Assembly: GCF_000189535.1 (NCBI RefSeq)
Contig: NC_015145.1
Span: forward strand, 248,001-312,000
Direction: 5' to 3'
DNA: 64,000 bases
Origin: Pseudarthrobacter phenanthrenivorans Sphe3
GTDB lineage: Bacteria > Actinomycetota > Actinomycetes > Actinomycetales > Micrococcaceae
In this document: positions 15,979-24,929 of the stretch, in pieces
Layout of the letters: every line of letters begins with the position of its first letter
Numbering within the stretch: position 1 is the stretch's first letter
Notes under the pieces: model-generated
Databases searched by the model: none
What the model was told of the DNA's origin: nothing
The model's input: the letters and a program-made list of their open reading frames with translations, nothing else
Position numbers and translations under genes: made by a program

Positions 15979-16172
15979 GGTGTCCCCTTTCCTCCCAGTT
16001 GAGTACATTGTAGGGCGACGCCGGGCGGGCGGGTCCACGGAAAGCGGACATGAAGTGTGCGGGATGTTTTGAACGTTTACCGGGGGCGCCGGACGTGCCA
16101 CGGTTGCCGTCACGAACCCGCAACAATGCAGGACGCCGTGGTCCCTGCTGGTCGGGCACTTATATTGGTTCG

Positions 16173-17042
16173 GTGCCCTCCCCAGCGAAGCCTTCCCCCG
16201 CAGCAGCAGTCCGTTCCGCCGTCCGGAAATACCTCATGGTCCCCAAGCTTTTAAGGCTGTCCCGTTCAGCACCGAAGGAGCGCCCGGTGGCATGGGATAC
16301 CTATTGGGCGGGCATCCGGGAGGCCGGAGCAGGCAGCGAAATCCTGTGGGATGCGGGAACCGACCGCGAATTCCTGGGCTACAAGGACGTGCTGCTCCGC
16401 CACCTGGATCCGGAACTTCCCGTGGTTGATGTGGGCTGCGGCCATGGGAGCTTCACCAGGGCGCTCGCCGGTGTTTTCGGCGAAGTCATCGGGGTGGACG
16501 TCTCAGGGCATGCCGTTGCCCATGCCGCTGCCCACCCCATCGGGGAGGACCGTCCCCTCGGGCAGGACCACACCCTCGTGCAGAACCGCCCGGGAACCGT
16601 CCGTTACGAAGCCCGGGACATGACGGCGCCGGGCGCTGCCGAGGGTTTGACCGGCACCACGGATGCGAATGTCTTCATCCGCGGCGTGCTCCATGTACTT
16701 GACCCGTCCGACCAGGCTGCCCTGGTGGAAAACCTGCGGCTGCTGGCCGGCAGCCGGGGCACACTGTTCCTCGCAGAGACCAACTTCCAGGGCAACCCGG
16801 TGGAGTACGTTTCCCATCTTGGCGCAACGCACCAGAACATTCCGGCGCCGCTGGAGCGCGCCATCCGGGGGCTTCCCATGCCCGGCCGTTTCGGGCCCGA
16901 GGAGCGTTTGCGGGCACTTCCTCCGGAGTCGTGGGAACTCCTGGAGGACGGGGAGGCGGCCATCGAGACGAACCCGTTGACCGGCGTTGCGGGGAACAGC
17001 CGGGTCCCCGGGTATTTCGCGGTCCTGCGTCCCAGGAACTAG
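16173..17042 (+). CDS. SAM-dependent methyltransferase
   Basis: About 289 residues. A class I methyltransferase motif I, VVDVGCGHGSFT, is followed by VIGVDVSGHAV and later FIRGVLHVLDP and GTLFLAETN. The middle has a local Gln/Asp/His-rich stretch (GEDRPLGQDHTLVQNRPG). Substrate unknown. The frame is open from 16050, but the GTG at 16173 is placed seven bases after a TATATT box (16161-16166), which would give a leaderless message; ATG at 16236 is the alternative. It is transcribed away from the c-di-GMP genes. Confidence 0.75.
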   Translation: MPSPAKPSPAAAVRSAVRKYLMVPKLLRLSRSAPKERPVAWDTYWAGIREAGAGSEILWDAGTDREFLGYKDVLLRHLDPELPVVDVGCGHGSFTRALAGVFGEVIGVDVSGHAVAHAAAHPIGEDRPLGQDHTLVQNRPGTVRYEARDMTAPGAAEGLTGTTDANVFIRGVLHVLDPSDQAALVENLRLLAGSRGTLFLAETNFQGNPVEYVSHLGATHQNIPAPLERAIRGLPMPGRFGPEERLRALPPESWELLEDGEAAIETNPLTGVAGNSRVPGYFAVLRPRN

Positions 17043-17107
17043 CCTTTCCACGCGCCGCGCCCGGGCCGGTTCTTCACGTCCAGTTCCTGCACTCGGTGGC
17101 AAAACCC

Positions 17108-17138
17108 TTGACACAGGGGCTGTTCCGGAGGCTAGATG
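17108..17138 (+). promoter_or_regulatory. Candidate promoter with a consensus -35 box
   Basis: TTGACA at 17108-17113 is a perfect -35; the best -10 is TAGATG at 17133-17138 with a 19-bp spacer, which is weak. It leads into the palindrome at 17138-17160. Confidence 0.4.
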
Positions 17139-17160
17139 GTAAGTAGACTTACTACTTACC
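17138..17160. promoter_or_regulatory. 23-bp palindrome GGTAAGTAG-N5-CTACTTACC
   Basis: Perfect 9-bp arms around ACTTA. It is AT-rich against a GC-rich background and lies between the -35 box and the ribosome binding site AGGGGAAAGGG. It can be a repressor operator or, in RNA, a hairpin just before the ribosome binding site. Confidence 0.6.
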
Positions 17161-17174
17161 CCCAGGGGAAAGGG

Positions 17175-17633
17175 ATGGCAGCCATGGCGCAGGACAAAGG
17201 CAGCAAGGCCAGCGGGACTGAAGCGGACCGGGATGAAGAGAATCTGGGCGCAGGCCCCGATGACGGCAAGGTCCGAACAGGCCCGGAGTCATCAAAATCC
17301 CTCAAGTATTCACAGGAGGTCACCTCAACAGAGGACGAACCGGAGCGCGAGGGCCGGAGCCTGGTCACCACGCACCACGAAGTGATCCGGCAGTGGGCAG
17401 AGGAGCGCGACGGCGTTCCGGCCACGGTGGAAGGCACCGAGCACGGTGACCACCTGGGCGTGCTGCGGATCGACTTCGGCGGCGAAAATGACAAGCTCCG
17501 CCACATCAGCTGGGAAGAATGGTTTGAAACCTTTGACTCCCGCGGACTGAATTTCATCTACCAGGAACAACGCAGCGACGGCCAGCAGTCCAACTTCTTC
17601 CGGCTGGAAAATCCCGGCCGGGAAGACGCCTAG
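17175..17633 (+). CDS. Hydrophilic hypothetical protein
   Basis: A 152-residue protein. The first 65 residues are charged, rich in Glu, Asp, Lys and Gly, and likely disordered; the second half (LVTTHHEVIRQWAEER, HLGVLRIDFGG, ISWEEWFETFDSRGLNFIYQ) looks like a small folded module of the kind seen in short proteins on isolated stress or mobile loci. The start at 17175 follows AGGGGAAAGGG; a second ATG is at 17184. Control by the palindrome upstream is likely. Function unknown. Confidence 0.7.
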   Translation: MAAMAQDKGSKASGTEADRDEENLGAGPDDGKVRTGPESSKSLKYSQEVTSTEDEPEREGRSLVTTHHEVIRQWAEERDGVPATVEGTEHGDHLGVLRIDFGGENDKLRHISWEEWFETFDSRGLNFIYQEQRSDGQQSNFFRLENPGREDA

Positions 17634-17726
17634 CCGCGACCCGTCCAGCCGCAAGCGCAGCAGAGCGCCGGCCCACCCGCCGGTGCCGCTTCGCCGACGG
17701 CGGACGCAGAACCTACAGGAACTACC

Positions 17727-18158
17727 ATGTGCGAACTCATTCCCGACGGCACCCTCCGCCGGCTCCTGCTGCCACCCACCTATGGCCAGCACGTCACCCA
17801 CTCCACCGAATTCACCGTCCTGTCCGTCGAGATATGGGCCACGGGACTCGTGGTCAACATCCACTTGGCCTCGGAGGACGCTGCCGAACCCCGCATCATC
17901 CTCCAGGACCACTTCGGCACCGAGTATTCCTTCCGGAATTCCGCAACCGTGGGATCCCGGAACCTGCAGGTGTTCACCCCGTCGGTGCCTGCCGGAACCC
18001 GGAGCCTGACCGTGAGGTCGGCCGATGATCCGGACAGCCGTCCTGTGGTCACCTTCGCTGTCCCACTGATGGCAGTGCCGGATGAGGCTGAACCGTCCCA
18101 GGACGGCGCCCAGCGGGACGGCGACTATCCGTCGCCCCAACTCCGCCGGCCGGCCTGA
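17727..18158 (+). CDS. Hypothetical beta-rich protein
   Basis: A 143-residue protein with alternating hydrophobic strands (FTVLSVEIWATGLVVNIHLA, LQVFTPSVPAGTRSLTVRSA) and a polar tail. It has no signal peptide or membrane helix. It lies 93 bp after the preceding hydrophilic protein and 62 bp before an SDR gene on the same strand, so the three may form a unit. Not recognised. Confidence 0.6.
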   Translation: MCELIPDGTLRRLLLPPTYGQHVTHSTEFTVLSVEIWATGLVVNIHLASEDAAEPRIILQDHFGTEYSFRNSATVGSRNLQVFTPSVPAGTRSLTVRSADDPDSRPVVTFAVPLMAVPDEAEPSQDGAQRDGDYPSPQLRRPA

Positions 18159-18220
18159 CCCGCCGGCACCTGTCCGTGAGCCGGGCCTTTGCCCGGCCAA
18201 CCCATCGAAAGGCTCACACT

Positions 18221-19030
18221 ATGCAGGACACTGCTGGATTCATCCCAAGTACCGCCATTGTCACCGGCTCGGACTCAGGCATCGGCAAGGCCACTGCCGT
18301 CGCCCTTGCCAGGGCAGGCATGGACGTCGGAGTCACCTGGCATACCGACAAGGCGGGTGCTGAGGATACGGCGGAGGAAATCCGTCAACTGGGCCGCCGG
18401 GCCGTGGTTCGGCAGCTGGACACCACCGAACTCAGTGCCGCCGCCGGAGTCATCAACGAACTGGCGGACGAACTGGGCGGGGTGGACGTCTACGTCAACA
18501 ACGCCGGCACCGGCGAGAGCACCAAGTTCCTGGACCTGGATCTCGACTCCTGGCGCCGGACCCTGGATACCAACCTCAACGGCGCGTTCGTCTGCCTCCA
18601 GGCGGCCGCCCGCAGAATGGTGCAGGCCGGCAGGGGCGGGCGGCTGATCGCCGTCACCAGCGTGCACGAATTCCAACCCCGGGTGGGATCCTCCGCCTAC
18701 GATGCGTCCAAGCACGGCCTGGGCGGGCTCATGAAGACGCTGGCGCTCGAGCTCGCCGAGCACGGCATCACTGCCAACAACGTGGCCCCTGGCGAGATCG
18801 CCACCCCCATGACCGGGCAGGAGGATGAGGATCCCACCACCAAGGACCGGCCGGGGGTTCCGCTGGGCCGGCCTGGCGACGCGCGTGAGATCGCCGCAGT
18901 GATCGCTTTCCTCGCCTCGCCCGCCGCCAGCTACGTCAACGGTGCGTCCTGGGCCGTGGACGGCGGCATGCTGCAGATGGGCCCGCAGGCAGGATCGCAC
19001 ATCACCAGCCACGAGTGGCGGCAGGGGTAG
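18221..19030 (+). CDS. Short-chain dehydrogenase/reductase
   Basis: A 269-residue classical SDR. NAD(P)-binding TGSDSGIGKA, NNAGTGES, catalytic Ser in VTSVHEF and the YDASK tyrosine-lysine pair are all present, and the end AVDGGMLQMGP is family-like. It resembles the beta-ketoacyl-reductase or glucose-dehydrogenase-like branch; substrate unknown. The ATG at 18221 has GAAAGG upstream; the frame extends to 18176 without support. Confidence 0.88.
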   Translation: MQDTAGFIPSTAIVTGSDSGIGKATAVALARAGMDVGVTWHTDKAGAEDTAEEIRQLGRRAVVRQLDTTELSAAAGVINELADELGGVDVYVNNAGTGESTKFLDLDLDSWRRTLDTNLNGAFVCLQAAARRMVQAGRGGRLIAVTSVHEFQPRVGSSAYDASKHGLGGLMKTLALELAEHGITANNVAPGEIATPMTGQEDEDPTTKDRPGVPLGRPGDAREIAAVIAFLASPAASYVNGASWAVDGGMLQMGPQAGSHITSHEWRQG

Positions 19031-19112
19031 GGAAGCCGCTCCACCCGAACGCGCAGTCCGCATGCCGGATCTGGCAAGCGCTTTCCGTCGGTCTGCTGGC
19101 ATGATGGAGCGC

Positions 19113-20237
19113 ATGCGCATTCTTATTGCTCCGGACAAGTTCAAGGGTTCCCTGACCGCAGCTGAAGCAGCTGCCGCCATCGCCGAGGGCGCGCTGCGCG
19201 TCTACCCTGACGCCGTCGCCACCCAGTTCCCCATCGCCGACGGAGGCGAAGGAACCTTGGAGGCTGCGGTGGCGGCCGGATACGAGGAACGCCTTAACGC
19301 CGTCGTAGGTCCCATCCTGGCCCCCACCGGCGCCGCGTGGGCCATCAGGAAGGCCGACGGCGGCACGGTCACCGCTGTCATCGAGACGGCCCAGGCCTCC
19401 GGCCTTGCAGCGATGGAGCCCACGCCGTCCAACGCGCTGCGCGCCCACAGCTACGGCTGCGGACAACTCATTGCCGCTGCCCTGGACGCCGGGGCCACGG
19501 AGATCGTGCTGGGCCTCGGCGGATCGGCAATGACCGACGGCGGCAGCGGCGCCCTGCGCGCCTTGGGGCTGAAGCCGCTGGACGCCGCCGGAAACGTGGT
19601 GCCGCTGGGTGGCGGCTCACTCGCCGAGGTCGCGGCGCTGGACACCAGCGGCCTGGACCCCAGGCTTACCGCAGCCACCTTCCGCATCGCCGTCGATGTG
19701 CGCAACCCTCTCTTTGGCCCAACAGGCGCAGCGCACGTCTTCTCTCCCCAGAAGGGAGCGGACCCGGACGCGGTGGAACTGCTCGACGCCGGTCTGCGCA
19801 ACTGGGCCTCCGTCCTCCGGGAGGCCACGGGCAGGGACGTCAACGTCCCCGGGACAGGCGCCGCCGGCGGCTTCCCGGCGTCGTTCCTTGCCTTCACCAA
19901 CGCCACGCTGGAAGGCGGCTTCGCGCTGGTAGCCGGACTGACCGGCCTGGCCGCACAGCTGGGCGGGGCGGACCTGGTGATTACCGGGGAAGGGTCCATG
20001 GACTCCCAATCGCTGACGGGCAAAGCTCCTATCGCGCTCGCTGATGCTGCACGGGAGCGGGGGATTCCCGTGATCGTGGTGGCGGGCCGGATCCTGGTCA
20101 CGCCCGAGGAACTCGCCGAACACGGCGTGGTGGCTGCCGCGCAGCTGCTGGACGTGGCGGCAAGCCCCCAGGACGCGGTGGACAACGCCGCCAAGTACCT
20201 GGCCCGGGCAACAAGCCAGGTACTTGAGGGCGCCTAA
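19113..20237 (+). CDS. Glycerate kinase
   Basis: A 374-residue protein of the GlxK/GarK family. The start MRILIAPDKFKGSLTA is the family's typical N-terminus and carries the ATP-site lysines; ADGGEGT, LGLGGSAMTDGGSG, NPLFGPTGAA and TGEGSMDSQS follow in order. It phosphorylates D-glycerate, feeding photorespiration-type or glyoxylate carbon into glycolysis. The frame is open upstream to 18942 but only the ATG at 19113 gives the expected start. It ends just before a convergent membrane-protein gene. Confidence 0.93.
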   Translation: MRILIAPDKFKGSLTAAEAAAAIAEGALRVYPDAVATQFPIADGGEGTLEAAVAAGYEERLNAVVGPILAPTGAAWAIRKADGGTVTAVIETAQASGLAAMEPTPSNALRAHSYGCGQLIAAALDAGATEIVLGLGGSAMTDGGSGALRALGLKPLDAAGNVVPLGGGSLAEVAALDTSGLDPRLTAATFRIAVDVRNPLFGPTGAAHVFSPQKGADPDAVELLDAGLRNWASVLREATGRDVNVPGTGAAGGFPASFLAFTNATLEGGFALVAGLTGLAAQLGGADLVITGEGSMDSQSLTGKAPIALADAARERGIPVIVVAGRILVTPEELAEHGVVAAAQLLDVAASPQDAVDNAAKYLARATSQVLEGA

Positions 20238-20241
20238 ACCG

Positions 20242-20601
20242 CTAGACGATGGTGGTGTTGCGGCGGCGTCGCCAGATCAGCACGACGACCAGCGTGGCCA
20301 GGGCAATTCCGCCGATGACCCAGGGGGTGAAATTAAGTCGGGTGGCCTCGTTCTCTGCCGACTCGCCGGTGCCGGGATTGGCGGGGCCGGTGGAGGCGGT
20401 ATCCCCGGGAGATGGTGTGGGTGATGATGCGGCCATCGCCCACGCCCCTCCGGAGGATCCCGAACTCCACGCTCCCGTGCTCTCCGCTGCGACGGCGGTT
20501 GATGCGCCGGCGGCAGGGGAAGCGTGGGCTGCCGCCACGGATGCTGCCGGGGCGGCCATGAGCAGGAGGGCGAGGAATGCGGTTCTTAGGATCGTGCGCA
20601 T
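20242..20601 (-). CDS. Secreted, membrane-anchored low-complexity protein
   Basis: A 119-residue protein with an N-terminal signal peptide (RTAFLALLLMAAPAASVAAA), an Ala/Ser/Gly/Pro/Thr-rich linker, a C-terminal membrane helix (PWVIGGIALATLVVVLIW) and a positive tail RRRRN. This is the layout of a sortase substrate but no LPXTG motif is seen before the helix; it is better read as a C-terminally anchored surface protein. Function unknown. Confidence 0.7.
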   Translation of the reverse strand: MRTILRTAFLALLLMAAPAASVAAAHASPAAGASTAVAAESTGAWSSGSSGGAWAMAASSPTPSPGDTASTGPANPGTGESAENEATRLNFTPWVIGGIALATLVVVLIWRRRRNTTIV

Positions 20602-20659
20602 ATAGAGTCATTTCCTTTCGTTTGAGACGCGCCGTTTGAGACGCGCCGCCTGGCGTGGC

Positions 20660-21184
20660 TCAGGTGCCGTTTTCGTTGTGGTTTGCTGACGAGCCTGCGG
20701 CTGCCCGCCTGTTGAGGTGGATGGGGACGTAGACCAGAAGCACCACCATCACTGCCATCAGCGCCGCACCGGCGGTGAGGCCGGCGGTGCGCCCGGCAGT
20801 AACGTCGAAGACCAGGGCGGCGGTGCCGGCGCTCAGCAGCGCGATTCCGGCCAAGGTGATTTTGGCGATCGTGTCGCCGCTGGAAACCAGGGTTTCCTTG
20901 AGCCGCTTCCGGAACAGCCGCCGGTGCACGCTGACCGGCAGGAGGATGAGTGCGGTGGTGAGCGCTGCGATCACAACGTTCGTCAGGTACAGGCCCACCT
21001 GGAAATCGTCCAGGTCCTCGAACCGCTCCTGGAAGGGGAGGGTCAGGAGGAAGCCGGCAAGGATCTGTACGCCCATCTGCAGCACGCGCATCTCCTGCAG
21101 CAGTTCCGCCCAGTTGCGGTCCAACTGCTCTTCGCGGGTCTCATTCCTGCCGGTTCGGCCCGTGTAATCCTCCACTTCGGACAT
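20660..21184 (-). CDS. DUF6328 family membrane protein
   Basis: A 174-residue protein with the N-terminal signature ETREEQLDRNWAELLQEMRV, then GVQILAGFLLTLPFQERF, which I recall as DUF6328, and four predicted membrane helices. Cytoplasmic N-terminus is likely. Function unknown; the family is common in Actinobacteria, usually as a single gene. Confidence 0.82.
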   Translation of the reverse strand: MSEVEDYTGRTGRNETREEQLDRNWAELLQEMRVLQMGVQILAGFLLTLPFQERFEDLDDFQVGLYLTNVVIAALTTALILLPVSVHRRLFRKRLKETLVSSGDTIAKITLAGIALLSAGTAALVFDVTAGRTAGLTAGAALMAVMVVLLVYVPIHLNRRAAAGSSANHNENGT

Positions 21185-21397
21185 TGCCTCTCCTTCCGTT
21201 GCCGGCCCTGGTGTTCTTTTCTACTCTTCCCCTACCCAGAAACAAGTCCGGCGTTGCTTCAAGACCATCATTTGATAAGTTTACTGATTAGTTGCACCGA
21301 ACGGTGGACTTTGCTCCTCCGGCCGGGATAGCTTCGAGGGGCCATGCATGGCGGAGCTCTTCGAAAACCGACACAGTGAAAAGTGAGCAGGCGGACT

Positions 21398-22297
21398 ATG
21401 AGCGACACAGAAAAGCAAACAGACCAGCCAAAGGATCCGCGGGGCGGCTACCACTCCGGCCCGTTCCCCGAGCAGGAACAGAAGCAGCCCGGGCTGACCG
21501 CGCCCATGGACCCCAAACCGGACCATGGGGAACTCAGCTACGAGGGCCACGGAAAGCTGCAGGGCAAGGCAGCGCTCATCACCGGAGGTGACTCCGGTAT
21601 CGGCAAGGCCGCCGCGATTGCCTTCGCCCGCGAGGGCGCCGATGTGGCGATCTCCTACCTTCCGGAAGAGGAAGACGACGCGCAGGACACCGCCGACTGG
21701 ATCCGGAAGGCCGGACAGCGCGTCCTCCTGTTCGCCGGGGACGGCCGCGAGGAGGATTTCAGCACCCGCATCGTGGAGGAGACCGTTGCCGGGTTCGGCC
21801 GGCTCGATGTGGTGGTGCTGAACGCCGCGTACCAAAAGAACCGCGACAGCCTGGCGTCCCTGCCCACGGAGGAATTCGACCGGGTCTTCAAGACGAACCT
21901 TTACTCCCTGCTGTGGACCGCACGGGCCGCCGTGCCGCACCTCAAGCCCGGCGCCTCGATCATCACCACCGCCTCAATCCAAGCCTTCAACCCCTCGCCG
22001 GGGCTGATCGACTATGCCATGACCAAGGCCGCGCAGGTGGCGTTCACCAAGGCCCTGGCCCAGGAACTTGGCCCGCAGGGAATCCGCGTCAACGCCGTGG
22101 CTCCCGGACCCATCTGGACCCCGCTGATCCCAGCCACCGAATGGCCGGAGAAGCTGCCCAAGTTCGGCCAGGACACACCGCTGGAGCGGGCCGGGCAGCC
22201 GGCCGAACTGGCCGCGGCGTACGTGCTGCTGGCCTCGGAGGACGGCTCCTACATCTCCGGGGCGGTGCTGCCGGTCACCGGCGGCAAAGGCCTCTAG
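21398..22297 (+). CDS. YghA-type short-chain dehydrogenase with disordered N-terminal tail
   Basis: A 299-residue SDR. About 50 residues rich in Gln, Pro, Glu and Gly precede the Rossmann fold, as in the YghA/YhdF group. Cofactor motif TGGDSGIGKA, LNAAYQKN, Ser in TTASIQAF, the YAMTK active site and GAVLPVTGGKGL are present. Members reduce aldehydes and appear in general stress regulons. The ATG at 21398 is used; its ribosome binding site is weak. Confidence 0.88.
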   Translation: MSDTEKQTDQPKDPRGGYHSGPFPEQEQKQPGLTAPMDPKPDHGELSYEGHGKLQGKAALITGGDSGIGKAAAIAFAREGADVAISYLPEEEDDAQDTADWIRKAGQRVLLFAGDGREEDFSTRIVEETVAGFGRLDVVVLNAAYQKNRDSLASLPTEEFDRVFKTNLYSLLWTARAAVPHLKPGASIITTASIQAFNPSPGLIDYAMTKAAQVAFTKALAQELGPQGIRVNAVAPGPIWTPLIPATEWPEKLPKFGQDTPLERAGQPAELAAAYVLLASEDGSYISGAVLPVTGGKGL

Positions 22298-22350
22298 AAG
22301 CAGACGCCGCCTCAAGAACAGTTTCATCCGATCGGACAACAGGAGGAACC

Positions 22351-22704
22351 ATGACGCAGGAAAACCAGCACGCCCAGCCCGAAACAGACCCGGGCGGCTA
22401 CGGCACCCCCACCGCTGAGCAGGAACTTGGGGGCGCCCAGGAAGCGGCGGGCGGCCCGGGCGGGGACAACGTGGGCACCAACGAGCCGCAATCCGATACC
22501 GGCGCGGATCCCGTGCCCCGCGACGTCGACCTTCCCTCCAGTGCAGCCGAGATCGACGAATCCAACGACGATTCACAGGGCTCCGCCCCGGTTTCGTCGG
22601 AGTCAGGCCAGGAGGCTGCCGGAATACCTGACGGCAGCGGCAACGACCTCCCCAAGGAGCAGTCACCCAACGACGACGACGGCGAGAGCTTCGACGCCGG
22701 CTGA
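22351..22704 (+). CDS. Acidic disordered protein downstream of the SDR
   Basis: A 117-residue protein made mainly of Gly, Asp, Glu, Ser, Gln and Pro, with almost no hydrophobic core and a very acidic C-terminus. It has a strong AGGAGG five bases before the ATG and lies 53 bp after the SDR, so it is expressed with it. Composition is that of hydrophilin-like stress proteins. Not recognised. Confidence 0.75.
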   Translation: MTQENQHAQPETDPGGYGTPTAEQELGGAQEAAGGPGGDNVGTNEPQSDTGADPVPRDVDLPSSAAEIDESNDDSQGSAPVSSESGQEAAGIPDGSGNDLPKEQSPNDDDGESFDAG

Positions 22705-22748
22705 CAAGTTTGGGTGCTGCTCCCTGAGGGCGGTGGGCAGATTCCCGG

Positions 22749-22795
22749 AAGGCCTCCGTACCGCGGTTCCTAAGGAACGGCAGGGCGGAGGCCTT
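22749..22795 (+). terminator. Hairpin terminator after the SDR operon
   Basis: AAGGCCTCCG (22749-22758) pairs with CGGAGGCCTT (22786-22795), followed by TTCGC. The loop contains a second small hairpin, GTTCC-TAA-GGAAC. Confidence 0.65.
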
Positions 22796-22888
22796 TCGCA
22801 TGTCTGGCATAGATTCCGGTGATGTGGGTACAGAACACGACGAACCCAATTCGCTATCTACGCCGATGCAGGCGACCGGAGGTGGGCT

Positions 22889-23761
22889 GTGAGCAGGAGA
22901 TCGTCAGAGCAGTGGGCGCAGCGGGTTGAGGTGCCGGACAGCGTGGAAGTGGACGTGTTGCTGCCTACGTGCGACAGGCCGGCCGAACTTGCCGTGACCC
23001 TCGCTGGCCTGGCCGCGCAGGCCGAGCCGGCCTTCGCCGTCGTCATCAGTGACCAGTCCGCCGGCACCCCCGGGTGGGAACATCCTGCCGCTGCCGCCAT
23101 GGTGCGGGTCCTCGAGGCCCAGGGCCGGCCGGTGACCCTGCTCCGCCACCTTCCGCGGCGCGGACTGGCCGAACACCGCCAGTTCCTGCTGGAGCAGTCC
23201 AGCGCGGAAAAGTGCCTCTTCCTGGACGACGACGTCTGGCTGGAACCTGGCGCGCTGGACCGGCTGAGCTGCGCGCTGGACAAACTGGAGTGCGGGTTCG
23301 TGGGGATGGCGCCCCAGGGCCTGTCCTACCTGGACGACCGGCGTCCCGAGCAGACAGCCGTCTTCGAGGCATGGGACGGGCCCGTGACGGCGGAACGCAT
23401 CCGTCCGGGCGCCCCCGGCTTTGAGCGGTGGCCGCTCCACAATGCCGCGAACCTCTCCCATGTGAGCGCCGACCTGTCCCTTCAGCCCGGCCAGTGGGTG
23501 CCGTACCGGGTGGCCTGGCTGGGCGGCTGCGCCATGTACCGGCGGGATGCCCTCACCTCCGCGGGAGGGTTCACCTTCTGGGGCAACCTGCCCGCGGACC
23601 ACGCCGGCGAGGACGTTGTGGCGCAGTGGCAGGTGATGGAACGGTTCGGCGGTGCCGGGATCCTGCCCTCAGGGGCCGTCCACCTGGAATCGCCCACCAC
23701 GGTGACGGACCGGCGGGTGGAGGCGTACGACGTCGTGCTGGGCAGGGAGCAGGCCGGCTGA
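22889..23761 (+). CDS. Family 2 glycosyltransferase
   Basis: A 290-residue soluble GT-A protein. The nucleotide-sugar region DVLLPTCDRPAEL, the acidic metal site LFLDDDVWL and the later HAGEDVVAQW (candidate catalytic acid) are visible. Donor and acceptor cannot be read. GTG start with GGAGGTGG upstream. It stands alone, with a GAF-ANTAR gene 95 bp downstream. Confidence 0.85.
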   Translation: MSRRSSEQWAQRVEVPDSVEVDVLLPTCDRPAELAVTLAGLAAQAEPAFAVVISDQSAGTPGWEHPAAAAMVRVLEAQGRPVTLLRHLPRRGLAEHRQFLLEQSSAEKCLFLDDDVWLEPGALDRLSCALDKLECGFVGMAPQGLSYLDDRRPEQTAVFEAWDGPVTAERIRPGAPGFERWPLHNAANLSHVSADLSLQPGQWVPYRVAWLGGCAMYRRDALTSAGGFTFWGNLPADHAGEDVVAQWQVMERFGGAGILPSGAVHLESPTTVTDRRVEAYDVVLGREQAG

Positions 23762-23855
23762 TCCGCACTTGCCCTCCCACTGAAGGGCATGCGGGACGTA
23801 TGGTTAACGGAGAGGTTTTGCAGTAGGCCGGAGCGCTTCAACCAAGGCGTTGATT

Positions 23856-24929
23856 ATGGCCGCTGAACCCACAGGGCAACTCGGCTGGGGGCCCCTTCCA
23901 GTACCCCCGGAACAGGTCTTTGACAGCAAGGACGTCGAGACCTACCTGTGGGATGTCACGCGCGACCTAATGGCGGACATTAGGGGCGACCAGCGCGGGA
24001 TCAGCTGGGCTGCCACCATCTTCCGCCTGGGCCGGGCGCACACAGTTGCCGCCGGCTCCGAGACCGCCCGCGAAGCGGACCGTGAACAGTGTTCCTTCTC
24101 CGACGGGCCGGTCATGGAAGCGGTCCGCACCGGGGAATTTGTCCTCCTGTCCGATGTCAGCCGGGACCGCCGCTGGCCCGGGTACGCCAGTGCCGCTGCC
24201 GGCCACGGAGTCCAGTCGCTCCTGTCCATGCCCCTCGCTTCCGAAGGCGGAACCAGCGCCGCCATCAACCTCTACGCAGCCTTTCCGCACGCCTTTACCA
24301 GCGATGACTTGCTCCACAGCAGAAGCTACGCGCAGCAGGTGGGGCGGGCGTTGCGGGTAGTAGTGCGGGTGGCCGAACGCGCCGAAGCGACGGCGGGAAT
24401 CGCCGTCGTGCAAAGCTCCCTGGTGCTGGTGGACCTCGCCGTGCGCAGCCTCATGGATGAGTACGGACTCAGCCGCGAAGGCGCGCTCCGGTTCCTGCAG
24501 ACGCAGGCCCTGCACCACGAGCTTGACCTTCGGGGCGCCGCGCTGAACGTTGTTGTGCCCGGCGCGGGCCGGGAGAACGCCGGGGGCGTGGAGTCCGGCA
24601 GGGAACCGTCGGGGCTAAGGCAGGGAATGCCCGACGGCGTCGCGGACTTCCGCCTGGTGCCTCCCGCCGAGCTGGACCAGCAGGCGGAAACGCCGCGCGG
24701 CGCCGGACAGGAGCCACCAGGAAAGCGCGACGCCGAGCGCGACGCATCGGGTGGCGCAACCGGCAGGGAGGCTGGCGGCAGGGATCCTGCCGGTAGCGGG
24801 ACTGCCGGCAGGGCAACGGCCAGAGGGGTCAGGGCCGGACGTGGCAAGGGGCCGCGGGATCCGGCCGGGAGCCGCAGGACCGGGCGGGGCAAGGAGACAT
24901 CGCCCCCGGCGGAAGGGAGGACGGCATGA
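23856..24929 (+). CDS. GAF-ANTAR protein, probable RNA-binding antiterminator, with a long basic tail
   Basis: About 357 residues. A GAF domain covers roughly residues 40-170 (DGPVMEAVRTGEFVLLSDV is the typical stretch). An ANTAR domain follows (about 178-240: GIAVVQSSLVLVDLAVRSLM, then GLSREGALRFLQTQA), which in this family binds tandem RNA hairpins to prevent termination. The last 120 residues or so are Gly/Arg/Ala/Glu-rich and disordered, unusual for the family. I use the ATG at 23856; a TTG six bases earlier is possible. Its stop overlaps the next gene's ATG (ATGA). Confidence 0.85.
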   Translation: MAAEPTGQLGWGPLPVPPEQVFDSKDVETYLWDVTRDLMADIRGDQRGISWAATIFRLGRAHTVAAGSETAREADREQCSFSDGPVMEAVRTGEFVLLSDVSRDRRWPGYASAAAGHGVQSLLSMPLASEGGTSAAINLYAAFPHAFTSDDLLHSRSYAQQVGRALRVVVRVAERAEATAGIAVVQSSLVLVDLAVRSLMDEYGLSREGALRFLQTQALHHELDLRGAALNVVVPGAGRENAGGVESGREPSGLRQGMPDGVADFRLVPPAELDQQAETPRGAGQEPPGKRDAERDASGGATGREAGGRDPAGSGTAGRATARGVRAGRGKGPRDPAGSRRTGRGKETSPPAEGRTA

